A stretch of 32,993 nucleotides of DNA from Candidatus Curtissbacteria bacterium RIFCSPLOWO2_02_FULL_40_11 (GTDB lineage: Bacteria > Patescibacteriota > Microgenomatia > Curtissbacterales > GWA2-41-24). The DNA lies in the NCBI GenBank assembly GCA_001776505.1, contig MFBV01000006.1:21507-54499 (forward strand), read 5' to 3'. Position numbers and translations under genes: made by a program. Of the stretch, positions 7,423 through 15,213 are shown in pieces. The notes under the pieces are model-generated. The model saw only the letters and a program-made list of their open reading frames with translations. It searched no databases and was not told where the DNA came from. Numbering within the stretch: position 1 is the first letter of the stretch; the number at the start of each line of letters is the position of its first letter.

Positions 7423-8949
7423 GTGAAATCAAAGATTCCCATCTTCTTAGTATTAGTTGCAGCTTTATTCGTAAGGATATATTTAATTGTTAGAGATTCG
7501 GTTCCCTTTGCATATGATATGGGTAGGGATTTGCTTTGGGCCAAAGATATAAGTTTTTATCATATACCTACGTTAATTGGACCTGCAGCCAGTATCTGGG
7601 GAGTTTATTTTGGGCCATTATGGTATTATTTTTTATCAATTCCATTGTTAATTTCCGGTGGCCATCCACTTTCTGCAGTGTTCTTCACAGCTTCAACGAT
7701 AATTTTAACCGGAGCGCTTGCATATTTTTTATTTTTTAAATACATAGGAAAACAATTAGCATTTATTTTAGCAATTATTATTTTGTTTAGTGCGGCACTG
7801 ATTAATATTTCTACTTTTGCCTTTCACGCAAATTTATTACCACTGTTGACGCTTCTGACAATTTATTTCAGTTTTCTTGCGATAGTTAAGAATCCACTTT
7901 GTATTTCGCTATCATTTTTGTTCGTTAGTTTGATGTTTCATGCGGATCCGGCGCCTGCTGTTGTTTTTACTTTTTTCCCAATCATCATTTTTATAATATT
8001 TAAACTTTATAAAAAAAGACCAGTCCAGACTTTATTGTCATCCCTAGTTTTGTATTTAGTTCCCTTTTTACCACAAATATTGTTTGAACTTAGGAATGAC
8101 TTTATTCAAACTAAATCGCTAATCGCTTATTTTAGTGGTAATAACCCGTCCCTGTCTGGTCAACTACCGGTAGTTGAAAGATTTTTTAATAGAATTCAAG
8201 TTTTTTTTGAATTCTTTACATCAAGTTTTTCACCAGAAAATATTTTGCTTTCCACTGTCCTGATTATTTTAATAATTTTCGGGGCAGTGAAAATTAACAC
8301 TAGTAGATTTAAAAACGAGTTAAAAATTCTATTCAACATTAACCTTACTGCATTGATTTTAAGTTTCTTAATATTTACATTTCCAATAACCGTAGAAATT
8401 AAAACATGGTATTTATACGGTTTACCCATTGTTTTTGCATTCCAAATAACATTAGCAATTGTAGCAATTAGAAAATTTCACAAGCTTATTCCAATTTTTA
8501 TTATTGTATTTTTACTAGTTAACTTAAAACCATTGCTGTTTAGAAACTCTGAAGCTTTAAAATCAGATCCGGCTTTGCTGAGTAACCAAATCGAGGCTAT
8601 TAAATTTATAGAATCTGATTCAGAGGGTATAGATTATACTGTATACGTTTACACGCCTACAATTTACGATTATAGTTACCAATATCTTTTCTGGTGGCAA
8701 GGAAAAGTTAAAAAGATAAGGTTTCCACAGGAGTTTGCATATTTACCAGGTCAACCGTCTTACGTCAGAAATAAGAATTTTTACACAGTAGACCCTGAAG
8801 AAACAGATATTGTTTATTTAATTATTGAAGAGAATCAAGAAAATGAATTCTATACAAAAGAAAATTGGCTGAAAAATTTCGAATCTTATCAATTAGCTTG
8901 GGAAAATAACATAAACGGCGCAATTAAAATCCAGAAAAGAGAAAAATGA
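7423..8949 (+). CDS. GT-C fold polytopic membrane glycosyltransferase
   Basis: A 508-residue polytopic membrane protein with about ten to twelve hydrophobic segments and a soluble C-terminal tail of about 110 residues. It resembles PMT/ArnT/RgtA-like (GT39/GT83-type) transferases that use polyprenyl-phosphate-linked sugars on the outer face of the membrane. The first external loop carries acidic residues in YDMGRD (D32, D36), where GT-C enzymes keep their catalytic Asp/Glu. The protein at 30500 shares this loop (GDEGRD, then LGPTAS against IGPAAS here), so the two are paralogues. GTG start, no ribosome-binding site, extended -10 box in front. It overlaps the next GT2 gene by 4 nt. The acceptor is unknown. 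Confidence 0.8.
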   Translation: MKSKIPIFLVLVAALFVRIYLIVRDSVPFAYDMGRDLLWAKDISFYHIPTLIGPAASIWGVYFGPLWYYFLSIPLLISGGHPLSAVFFTASTIILTGALAYFLFFKYIGKQLAFILAIIILFSAALINISTFAFHANLLPLLTLLTIYFSFLAIVKNPLCISLSFLFVSLMFHADPAPAVVFTFFPIIIFIIFKLYKKRPVQTLLSSLVLYLVPFLPQILFELRNDFIQTKSLIAYFSGNNPSLSGQLPVVERFFNRIQVFFEFFTSSFSPENILLSTVLIILIIFGAVKINTSRFKNELKILFNINLTALILSFLIFTFPITVEIKTWYLYGLPIVFAFQITLAIVAIRKFHKLIPIFIIVFLLVNLKPLLFRNSEALKSDPALLSNQIEAIKFIESDSEGIDYTVYVYTPTIYDYSYQYLFWWQGKVKKIRFPQEFAYLPGQPSYVRNKNFYTVDPEETDIVYLIIEENQENEFYTKENWLKNFESYQLAWENNINGAIKIQKREK

Positions 8950-9623
8950 AAATATCTATCATAATTCCTGTATACAATGAAGAGAAAACCGTCGCAGAAA
9001 TTATCAATAGAGTGAAGCGCGTCCCATATCCTGGGAAGAAAGAGATTATAGTTATCGATGATGGATCAACCGACATGACACAAAAAGTACTTCGTTCCAC
9101 TCATGGAATCACACTTCTGAACAACAAACAAAATAGAGGTAAAGGCTATTCTCTGCGTAAAGGGTTTAGTACCGCGACCGGAGATATTATTTTAATTCAG
9201 GATGCCGATCTTGAATATGATCCAAATGATCACTTAAAAATGATTAAATTGTTTGATGATAATTCAGTAAATATAGTTTATGGATCCAGGTTCCTAAAAC
9301 CCAACCATAAACCCAGATATACGATTTACTATTACGGAAACATATTTTTATCTTTTATTACGAAAATACTATATGGGAATAAAATTACTGATATGGAAAC
9401 TTGTTATAAATCCTTTAGAAGGGAAGTATTAACAAAAATTACTCTTAATGCTGATAGGTTTGATATTGAACCTGAACTGACGTGTAAACTGCTAAAAAAT
9501 GGCTACAAAATTGTTGAAGTTCCTATAAAATACAAAAGCAGAAGTTATTCAGACGGCAAAAAAATCGGCGTATTAGACGGTTTATACGCAATTTACGTTT
9601 TGTTAAAACTAAAAATTAATTGA
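8946..9623 (+). CDS. GT2 polyprenyl-phosphate glycosyltransferase (DPM1-like)
   Basis: A 225-residue GT-A fold family 2 glycosyltransferase of the dolichol-phosphate mannosyltransferase type. It begins ISIIIPVYNEEKTV, has the nucleotide-binding IDDGSTD (D38-D43) and the metal-binding QDADLEYDP (D86, D88). No transmembrane segment follows the catalytic domain, as in short DPM1 forms. The likely job is to transfer a sugar from a nucleotide donor to polyprenyl phosphate at the inner face, supplying the GT-C enzyme encoded just upstream (4-nt ATGA overlap). The C-terminal RSYSDGKKIGVLDG block is typical of this family. The donor (GDP-mannose or UDP-glucose type) is not decided by sequence. Confidence 0.88.
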   Translation: MKISIIIPVYNEEKTVAEIINRVKRVPYPGKKEIIVIDDGSTDMTQKVLRSTHGITLLNNKQNRGKGYSLRKGFSTATGDIILIQDADLEYDPNDHLKMIKLFDDNSVNIVYGSRFLKPNHKPRYTIYYYGNIFLSFITKILYGNKITDMETCYKSFRREVLTKITLNADRFDIEPELTCKLLKNGYKIVEVPIKYKSRSYSDGKKIGVLDGLYAIYVLLKLKIN

Positions 9624-9660
9624 TTTTATAATATACAGTAATTATTAGTCACGACATTAT

Positions 9661-10437
9661 ATGAACTACTTTTTAGCTATCTTAGCCGGCACTGTTCAGG
9701 GCCTAACAGAATTTTTACCAGTCTCGTCTACGGGACATTTAATAATTTTCGAAAATATATTTGGTATTTCTCAAGATGATTTTGGTTTAGCATTTGATGC
9801 GTCGCTTCACCTTGGTACACTGTTTGCGGTTATACTCTTTTTTTATAAGGATTATTTAACAATATTTAATTTTAAGAATAAACTTTTGTCGCTGCTTTTT
9901 ATCGGGACTTTACCTGCCGTTTTCTTTGGAATAATCTTTGAACAGCAGATATCAACAACATTTAGAAGTACTACCCTTGTCGCGGTTGCACTAATAGTAT
10001 TCAGCGTGGTGATTTTATGGGCAGAAAGACTTGGCGAAAAGGTGAAAAAAAGAAAAGATATCACATTAGCAAACGCATTAATAATAGGTATATTTCAAGC
10101 AATTGCCTTAATTCCCGGAGTATCAAGAAGTGGTGCGACAATTTCAGGCGGTTTATTTTTAGGTCTAACTAGAGAAGAATCTGCTAGATTTGCCTTTCTT
10201 CTATCAGGCCCGATTATTGCTGGTGCAGGCACAAAAAAATTTCTCGAGGCCTCTCTAAATAATATATCTGCCTCAGATTTTAATTTTTTTATAATCGGAA
10301 TTATTTCGTCAGCAGTTTTCGGTTTTCTTACTATAAAATATTTCTTACAATTTTTACAAAAAAATACGCTAATTCCGTTTGTAATTTATCGAGTCGGTCT
10401 CGCGATACTCTTGATTCTTGCAATATTTATTTCATAA
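9661..10437 (+). CDS. uppP: Undecaprenyl-diphosphatase UppP/BacA
   Basis: Integral membrane phosphatase that turns undecaprenyl diphosphate into the monophosphate carrier used for peptidoglycan and glycans. Both family signatures are present: GLTEFLPVSSTGHLI near the N-terminus (about residues 14-28) and PGVSRSGATISGG (P152-G153, R156). The 258-aa length and about seven to eight hydrophobic segments fit the family. The neighbouring GT2 and GT-C genes use the same lipid carrier, so its place here makes sense. A TATAAT at 9627-9632 lies about 28 nt before the ATG, without a convincing -35. Confidence 0.96.
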   Translation: MNYFLAILAGTVQGLTEFLPVSSTGHLIIFENIFGISQDDFGLAFDASLHLGTLFAVILFFYKDYLTIFNFKNKLLSLLFIGTLPAVFFGIIFEQQISTTFRSTTLVAVALIVFSVVILWAERLGEKVKKRKDITLANALIIGIFQAIALIPGVSRSGATISGGLFLGLTREESARFAFLLSGPIIAGAGTKKFLEASLNNISASDFNFFIIGIISSAVFGFLTIKYFLQFLQKNTLIPFVIYRVGLAILLILAIFIS

Positions 10438-10455
10438 CTGCAAAATTCTACTGTC

Positions 10456-11541
10456 ATGGACACAGCACAAAAAATCGAGGACCTAAAAAGTCGTTTTGAG
10501 TTAATTAAAAATAATTTCAACGTTGAAAACGAACAAAAAGAGTTGAGAGAACTTGAAGCTCAAAGTAACAAGCCTGATTTTTGGCAGAAAGACTCTCAAA
10601 AAGCAAAGTCTGTTATGAAAAAGATTTCATCAATCTCAGAAGACATTGATAAATTCGAAACGCTCAACAAAGATCTTAGTGAAATAAAAGAAATAATGAA
10701 CCTATCAAAGGAGGATTCAAGCATAGCGAAGGCCATCAATAAGGAGATCAAGAATTTAGAAAAAAATGTAGAAGAGTTCGAAATAAAAATGTTTCTAGCG
10801 GGTAAATATGATGAAAACGATGCGATTCTCTCTATTCATGCAGGTCAAGGAGGAACTGAAGCAATGGATTGGGTCGAAATGCTCTCTCGTATGTATCAAA
10901 AATATTTTTCATCTCAAGACTGGGATTTTGAAGTCATAAATGAAGATCCTGGTGAAGAAGCGGGTTTTAAAACAGTTTCCATTAGCATTCGGGAAAGATA
11001 TTCTTATGGACTTTTAAAGAGAGAAGCAGGTGTTCACAGGTTAGTCAGACAATCTCCATTCAATGCGAATAATTTAAGACAAACCTCATTTGCTTTAGTC
11101 GAGGTAACGCCAGAAACAGGAGACGAGTTAGAGATTGATTTAAAACAAGATGATATCGAGTTTGAAGCATTTCGCTCAAGTGGGCACGGTGGCCAGAACG
11201 TAAACAAAGTTTCAACCGCAGTGCGTCTAAAGCACAAGCCTACGGGTATAACAGTTACCTCACAAACGCAGCGTCAGCAGGCTCAAAACAAAGACAATGC
11301 CTTAAAACTTCTAAAAGCTAAACTTTGGGTTCTATATCAAAAGGAGCAAGAGGAGAAAAAAGCGGAAATTAAGGGGTCTCATATTATGCCGGGGTGGGGT
11401 AATCAAATACGTTCCTATGTACTTCATCCCTACAAAATGGTTAAAGATCTGCGCACAAACTATGAAACCTCAAATGCTCAAGCTGTATTAGATGGAGATT
11501 TAGAAGAGTTTATAAAACAAGAAATTACCCTCAAGTCTTAA
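10456..11541 (+). CDS. prfB: Peptide chain release factor 2
   Basis: Releases the peptide at UGA and UAA stops. The codon-recognition tripeptide SPF (residues 200-202) identifies RF2 rather than RF1. The catalytic GGQ is at 245-247 in SSGHGGQNVNKV. The 361-aa length matches RF2, with the N-terminal helical domain present. The reading frame is continuous through the region where many bacteria have an in-frame UGA and programmed +1 frameshift, so that autoregulation is absent here. The prfB-ftsE-ftsX neighbourhood is found in many bacteria. No clear ribosome-binding site precedes ATG 10456. Confidence 0.96.
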   Translation: MDTAQKIEDLKSRFELIKNNFNVENEQKELRELEAQSNKPDFWQKDSQKAKSVMKKISSISEDIDKFETLNKDLSEIKEIMNLSKEDSSIAKAINKEIKNLEKNVEEFEIKMFLAGKYDENDAILSIHAGQGGTEAMDWVEMLSRMYQKYFSSQDWDFEVINEDPGEEAGFKTVSISIRERYSYGLLKREAGVHRLVRQSPFNANNLRQTSFALVEVTPETGDELEIDLKQDDIEFEAFRSSGHGGQNVNKVSTAVRLKHKPTGITVTSQTQRQQAQNKDNALKLLKAKLWVLYQKEQEEKKAEIKGSHIMPGWGNQIRSYVLHPYKMVKDLRTNYETSNAQAVLDGDLEEFIKQEITLKS

Positions 11542-11564
11542 ATCTTGTTAAATCAAGTTTGGTT

Positions 11565-11609
11565 GATATATATCAGGAAGCTTGTTTGAACAGGCTTAGC
11601 TGATATATA
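11565..11609 (+). repeat. 45-bp palindromic repeat, copy 1
   Basis: GATATATATCAGG, then AAGCTTGTT-TG-AACAGGCTT, then AGCTGATATATA. It is 43/45 identical to copy 2. The inner hairpin has G where copy 2 has A; as RNA this makes a U-G wobble instead of U-A, so the stem is kept. Confidence 0.8.
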
Positions 11610-11713
11610 TCAGCCTTCAGTAAAACTGAATCTGATATATCAGAGGAGCGCTATTAACTACTTTGCAGTTAAAGCGACCTGCTGATATGTCTTCCTTTAT
11701 TCTGAAATAAAGC

Positions 11714-11758
11714 GACATATATCAGGAAGCTTGTTTGAACAAGCTTAGCTGATATATA
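11714..11758 (+). repeat. 45-bp palindromic repeat, copy 2
   Basis: GACATATATCAGG, then AAGCTTGTT-TG-AACAAGCTT (perfect 9-bp arms), then AGCTGATATATA. Its right end contains the TATAAT of the downstream promoter, so the repeat may influence transcription of the 166-aa gene and ftsEX. Confidence 0.8.
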
Positions 11759-11760
11759 AT
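11731..11760 (+). promoter_or_regulatory. Promoter of the 166-aa/ftsEX operon, embedded in the repeat
   Basis: A perfect TATAAT at 11755-11760 with a weak TTGTTT 18 nt upstream (11731-11736). ATG 11773 follows 12 nt after the -10 box, giving a leader of about 5-6 nt without a ribosome-binding site. Confidence 0.5.
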
Positions 11761-11772
11761 AACTTCACGCTT

Positions 11773-12273
11773 ATGGAAGCTCAAAGTTCAAATCAAAATC
11801 AAACACAGCAACAATCCAAACCACAAACATCAGGCTCTGGGACGCAACCTATAGAACCAATAAAATCAGGCAAGCCACTAGCAAAATTACTGCCATTTCT
11901 CCTTTTTATCGTCATAATCGGAGCCGGAATTGTAACCGGACTTGTTTTATCATCAATAAACAAAGCCCAATCTCAATCAGGAGATATCTTGTCAGAGGAA
12001 GACCTTAGCCCCGAAATTAAACAAAACTTTTCCCAGACATTTAAAGATGAAGCTGAGGGCATAGTTGAAAAAAACGAAGATTTCGACGAATATGCTCAGG
12101 GTCCTTGGAAACTTATTCGCAGTGGGGGAGAAAGTCAAGCCGCGTACCTAACTTCTTCCGTAATGGATTTAGATGAATTCGTAGGTAAAAAAGTCAAAGT
12201 TTATGGTGAAACCTTCGGATCTGATCAAGTTTCATGGCTTATGGATGTCGGAAAAGTTGAAGTTATTGAATAA
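11773..12273 (+). CDS. Single-pass membrane protein with small C-terminal beta domain
   Basis: A 166-residue protein I do not recognise by name. The N-terminus (about 35 residues) is a Gln/Ser/Asn-rich cytoplasmic tail, followed by one transmembrane helix (about 39-62, LLPFLLFIVIIGAGIVTGLV). The outside part has an acidic stretch and a compact end with VGKKVKVYGETF and SWLMDVGKVEVIE, which reads like a small OB-type beta barrel. It leads the ftsE-ftsX-M23 operon (18 nt before ftsE), so an envelope or division role is a reasonable guess from position only. Confidence 0.65.
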   Translation: MEAQSSNQNQTQQQSKPQTSGSGTQPIEPIKSGKPLAKLLPFLLFIVIIGAGIVTGLVLSSINKAQSQSGDILSEEDLSPEIKQNFSQTFKDEAEGIVEKNEDFDEYAQGPWKLIRSGGESQAAYLTSSVMDLDEFVGKKVKVYGETFGSDQVSWLMDVGKVEVIE

Positions 12274-12291
12274 AAAACGGATTACTGCCTC

Positions 12292-12978
12292 ATGATAGAA
12301 TTCCAGTCTGTTTCTAAAAAATACCCATCCGGGCAAACGGCTCTCGATGGTATCAGCCTCAAAATAGAAAGTGGCGAATTTGTATTTATAGTCGGTCTCT
12401 CCGGTGCGGGCAAGTCAACGATGATAAAAATGCTGACAAGAGAACTGTCTCCGTCAAGTGGAAAAGTTTTATTTAATAATGAGGACATCAATGCATTTAA
12501 AAAGAGTAGAATCCCACTCCTTCGGCGAAGAATCGGCACCGTATTTCAGGATTTCAAATTGCTACTAACAAGGACCGTTTTTGAAAATGTTGCAGTTCCC
12601 TTAGAAGTGCTTTCTAAAAGCGAGGCCGAAATAGAAAAAGAAGTTTCAAGCGCTCTGGAAAAAGTCGGCATACTTGATAAAGCCAACAGTTTCCCCTCAC
12701 AACTTGCGGGTGGAGAAGTCCAGAGAACAGCTATTGCAAGAGCTATAATTTCAAAACCAGAAGTTATACTTGCTGATGAGCCTACAGGAGATCTAGATCC
12801 AAAAAATTCTTTATCCGTTGTCGGACTCCTTGAAAAGATTAACAAAGAAGATAAAACAACTATTATTATGGCAACGCATAATTCTCAAATTGTGAACCAT
12901 TTCAAAAAAAGGGTAGTAGTCTTAGAAAAAGGTAAAATGGTAAAGGATCAAAAAGAAGGTCGATATGAAGCAGGCTAA
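12292..12978 (+). CDS. ftsE: Cell division ATP-binding protein FtsE
   Basis: ATPase of the FtsEX complex, which turns ATP hydrolysis at the division site into activation of cell-wall hydrolases. The ABC motifs are in order: Walker A GLSGAGKST (35-43), Q-loop Q86 in TVFQDFKLL, signature LAGGEVQR (138-145; the family usually has LSGGEQQR), Walker B with D162-E163 in VILADEPTGDLD, and the H-loop in ATHNSQ. The 228-aa length is standard. It overlaps ftsX by 14 nt. The pairing with ftsX and a coiled-coil M23 protein supports FtsE over a generic LolD-like ABC ATPase. Confidence 0.95.
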   Translation: MIEFQSVSKKYPSGQTALDGISLKIESGEFVFIVGLSGAGKSTMIKMLTRELSPSSGKVLFNNEDINAFKKSRIPLLRRRIGTVFQDFKLLLTRTVFENVAVPLEVLSKSEAEIEKEVSSALEKVGILDKANSFPSQLAGGEVQRTAIARAIISKPEVILADEPTGDLDPKNSLSVVGLLEKINKEDKTTIIMATHNSQIVNHFKKRVVVLEKGKMVKDQKEGRYEAG

Positions 12979-13837
12979 AGATACCCTAAAACAGATCCGC
13001 AGAAGCCCTTATCAGGCAATCGCAGCAGCGCTTGCAATGTCTCTGACATTTTTCGTAGCCTCTCTTTTTATTATTTTGATATTCGGTGGCCAACTTGTGT
13101 TGCTGTATCTTGAACAAAGACCACAAGCTATAGCGTTCTTCAGTGATGAAACCAAGGAATCCAGAATTTTGGAAATTGCCAAGGAAATAGAGGCAACCGG
13201 GCTTTCAAAAGAAATCAAATATGTTTCAAAAGAAGAAGCCTACGAAATATATCGCGAACGATTTAAAGATGACCCTCTGCTACTCGAATCAGTAACTGCT
13301 GACTTCTTGCCGGCTCATTTAGAGGTTTCGGCTCAAAAGGTGGATGATATTAAGATTTTGACAGAGGGTTTTCGCCAACGAGAAGAAGTGGAAAGCATAG
13401 TTGCACCTGAAGACGTTGTTGGGAAGTTGGCGAACGTCACTCGTACCGTTAGGACAGCAGGCCTTATTTTCGTTTCAGTTCTAATTGCAATTTCTTTTTT
13501 GATAATAATTATGGTTGTGGGTATGCGAATAGCCCTAAGACGAGACGAAATTTCGATAATGAATTTGGTAGGAGCAACTAAATGGTATATAGCCAGACCA
13601 TTTTTTATAGAGGGTGCTCTCTACGGTATTATTGGTGCAAGCATCGCCACGTTTTTAGTTTACTCGCTTCTGCTTTTTTACTCACCGCAAATTCAAAATT
13701 TCTTAGGTCCGATCCAAATCTTCCCAATTAGTCCCCTGTTTTTCCTCTATCTCTGGCTTGCTCAAGTCTTTGCGGCCATAACTGTGGGTGTTTTAGGAGC
13801 AGCGATTGCCCTTTACAGATACCTTAGAGTTAAATGA
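12965..13837 (+). CDS. ftsX: Cell division protein FtsX
   Basis: Membrane partner of FtsE. The 290-residue protein has the FtsX layout: one transmembrane helix after a short cytoplasmic N-terminus (about 20-45), an external domain of about 120 residues that includes the typical YVSKEEAYEIYRERF and FLPAHLEV blocks, then three helices (about 160-185, 210-240 and 255-285). The cytoplasmic loop RRDEISIMNLVGATKWYI is the family hallmark. AAGAAGGT just before ATG 12965 is a good ribosome-binding site within ftsE. The 4-nt overlap with the next gene couples it to its likely hydrolase target. Confidence 0.95.
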   Translation: MKQAKDTLKQIRRSPYQAIAAALAMSLTFFVASLFIILIFGGQLVLLYLEQRPQAIAFFSDETKESRILEIAKEIEATGLSKEIKYVSKEEAYEIYRERFKDDPLLLESVTADFLPAHLEVSAQKVDDIKILTEGFRQREEVESIVAPEDVVGKLANVTRTVRTAGLIFVSVLIAISFLIIIMVVGMRIALRRDEISIMNLVGATKWYIARPFFIEGALYGIIGASIATFLVYSLLLFYSPQIQNFLGPIQIFPISPLFFLYLWLAQVFAAITVGVLGAAIALYRYLRVK

Positions 13838-15030
13838 AGAGACTCACAATATTTTTATTACTCCCTCTATCTCTGCTTATTTTTTCTACGACAAGAATCC
13901 ACGGCGTTAGCTTAGAGGAGTGCGAAAATGATTCTTCCGCAAACATCAATGAATGTATCGATTTATTCTCGCAAAAAATAGATGAACTGGGGAATCAGAA
14001 AAATACTCTTGCTTCTCAAATTGCCCAATATGATACTCAGATCAAAGTCACTCAATTAAAAATTTCCGAAGCCACCAACACAATTGAGCAACTCGAAAAA
14101 GAAATTGGCGTATTAGGTTTTCGCATAGGTTACGTTTCCGAAAGTATAGGCAGATTAGAAGAACTTGTTAAAAAGCGAATAGTTGCCACCTATCAGCAAA
14201 GTTTTACCTCAAACTTGGAATTAATTTTAGCATCAGACGACTTTGCGGATGTAATGCTCAGACTTCAGTATCTTAAACAGGTTCAGGAAAACGACAAAAA
14301 AGTTTTAGCTTCACTACAGGAAACGCGTTCAAATTATGCTAATCAAAAAGACGAAAGAGAAGAAAAACAAGCAGCGATAGAAGAAAATAAAAATAAACTT
14401 GAAATACTGGGTGCGTCTTTAGATGCCCAAAGAAAAGATAAAGCGGCATTTTTAGCCGTTACTAAAAACGATGAGAGTAGGTATCAACAACTACTTTCTC
14501 AAGCAAGGGCAGAGTTTGAAGCTATTCAGGCTATTATTGCCGGTGGCGGTGTTGAAACGCAAGTGGGTCAAGTAAATCAAGGTCAGAAGATCGCTACCAT
14601 TATTCAGGGGGCATCCTGTAATTCGGGCGGTACTCATATTCACTTTACTGTAAGAAGGCCAGGGGGAGTAACAGACAATCCGTTTAAGTATTTGAAGGCT
14701 GGCGTAAGTTATGAAGAAAATTCCGGAGGTGATCCTTTTAACCCATCTGGCGACTGGGAGTGGCCAATAAGCCCTCCTATAAAATTCAATCAAGGGTATG
14801 GGGTCACTTGGGCTGTGCAGAACGACCCGTTTATCAAACAAATTTACAGCTTTCATAATGGTATAGATATCAACAGCTTATCCTCCTCGGAGGTAAAAGC
14901 TGTCCAAAACGGAACTCTTTACCGCGGAACCTACTCTGGTCTAAGTGGGTGCGCCTTGCGATATGTTAGAGTCGATCATGAAAGTTCGGATCTAGATACC
15001 CTTTACTTACACGTAAACTATTTACTGTAA
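13834..15030 (+). CDS. EnvC-like coiled-coil protein with permuted M23 peptidase domain
   Basis: A 398-residue exported protein, probably the murein hydrolase or hydrolase activator worked by FtsEX. A signal peptide (residues 1-24) is followed by a long coiled coil (about 40-235). The M23/LytM segments then come in unusual order. First is the part normally at the C-terminus: a GQKIATII block, THIHFTVRRPGG (H268, H270) and NPFKYL. After a linker come the parts normally first: GYGVTW, FHNGIDI (H341, D345), VKAVQNGTLY and finally YLHVN (H393), five residues before the stop. All zinc-ligand and catalytic positions of M23 enzymes are therefore present, but the domain looks circularly permuted. It overlaps ftsX by 4 nt. 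Confidence 0.85.
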   Translation: MKRLTIFLLLPLSLLIFSTTRIHGVSLEECENDSSANINECIDLFSQKIDELGNQKNTLASQIAQYDTQIKVTQLKISEATNTIEQLEKEIGVLGFRIGYVSESIGRLEELVKKRIVATYQQSFTSNLELILASDDFADVMLRLQYLKQVQENDKKVLASLQETRSNYANQKDEREEKQAAIEENKNKLEILGASLDAQRKDKAAFLAVTKNDESRYQQLLSQARAEFEAIQAIIAGGGVETQVGQVNQGQKIATIIQGASCNSGGTHIHFTVRRPGGVTDNPFKYLKAGVSYEENSGGDPFNPSGDWEWPISPPIKFNQGYGVTWAVQNDPFIKQIYSFHNGIDINSLSSSEVKAVQNGTLYRGTYSGLSGCALRYVRVDHESSDLDTLYLHVNYLL

Positions 15031-15068
15031 TTTGATGAAAAGAATTCTCCTGGTCCACCTGGTATCTT

Positions 15069-15087
15069 CATGTGGTTCCACAGTAGA
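15069..15087 (+). repeat. 19-bp direct repeat, copy 1
   Basis: CATGTGGTTCCACAGTAGA, differing at one base from copy 2 at 15157. It lies in the gap between the M23 gene and the toxin gene. The core TGTGGTTCCACA is itself palindromic (TGTGG/CCACA). Confidence 0.65.
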
Positions 15088-15134
15088 AGAAATAGAAACT
15101 AATATGTTTAAATTAGCCTATTCTAATAATCTAT

Positions 15135-15153
15135 TTTAAGGTCCGACCTTAAA
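15135..15153. repeat. 19-bp palindrome between convergent genes
   Basis: TTTAAGGTC-C-GACCTTAAA, perfect 9-bp arms around one base. It lies between the converging M23 operon and the minus-strand toxin gene. It could act as a weak two-way terminator, but neither side has a clear U-run. Confidence 0.5.
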
Positions 15154-15156
15154 GAA

Positions 15157-15175
15157 CATATGGTTCCACAGTAGA
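15157..15175 (+). repeat. 19-bp direct repeat, copy 2
   Basis: CATATGGTTCCACAGTAGA, 18/19 identical to copy 1, and running directly into the GAGGCGAG repeat at 15174. Confidence 0.65.
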
Positions 15176-15208
15176 GGCGAGTCGTTTTGATTCGGGTTGA
15201 GTCGGGAA
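15174..15208 (+). repeat. GAGGCGAG-type repeat, diverged copy
   Basis: GAGGCGAG followed by GATTCGGG and GAGTCGGG resembles the GC-rich repeat at 1-50, which has GAGGCGAG, GACTCGG and GAATCGAG. It ends just before the stop codon of the minus-strand toxin gene. Confidence 0.45.
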
Positions 15209-15213
15209 TTAAT

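Larger units (their letters stand above)
11545..11765. repeat. Multi-hairpin GATATAT repeat array (intergenic)
   Basis: The 231-base gap between prfB and the 166-aa gene is almost entirely inverted repeats. In order: CTTG/CAAG (11545-11558); the first 45-bp unit; TTCAG/CTGAA (11616-11630); TCTGATATATCAGA (11631-11644); CGCTATTAACT/AGTTAAAGCG (11649-11676); CTGATATGTC...CTTTATT/AATAAAG...GACATATATCAG (11682-11725); the second 45-bp unit. The motif GATATAT or a close variant recurs about six times. No ORF with coding character is seen. It could be a structured leader RNA, a binding array or a small non-autonomous repeat. Confidence 0.75.

Noticed and set aside
11545-11765. CRISPR array
   Set aside because: There are only two copies of the 45-bp unit, the material between them is itself hairpins rather than unique spacers, and no cas gene is nearby.
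12546-12845. Minus-strand 99-aa ORF
   Set aside because: It lies wholly inside ftsE and is antisense to its conserved ABC motifs.
14491-14856. Minus-strand 121-aa ORF
   Set aside because: It is a shadow of the M23 protein, whose frame has clear family motifs; the antisense product has none.
15035-15139. 34-codon plus-strand ORF after the M23 gene
   Set aside because: It has no ribosome-binding site, consists largely of the 19-bp repeat and the flanking gap, and has no protein character.
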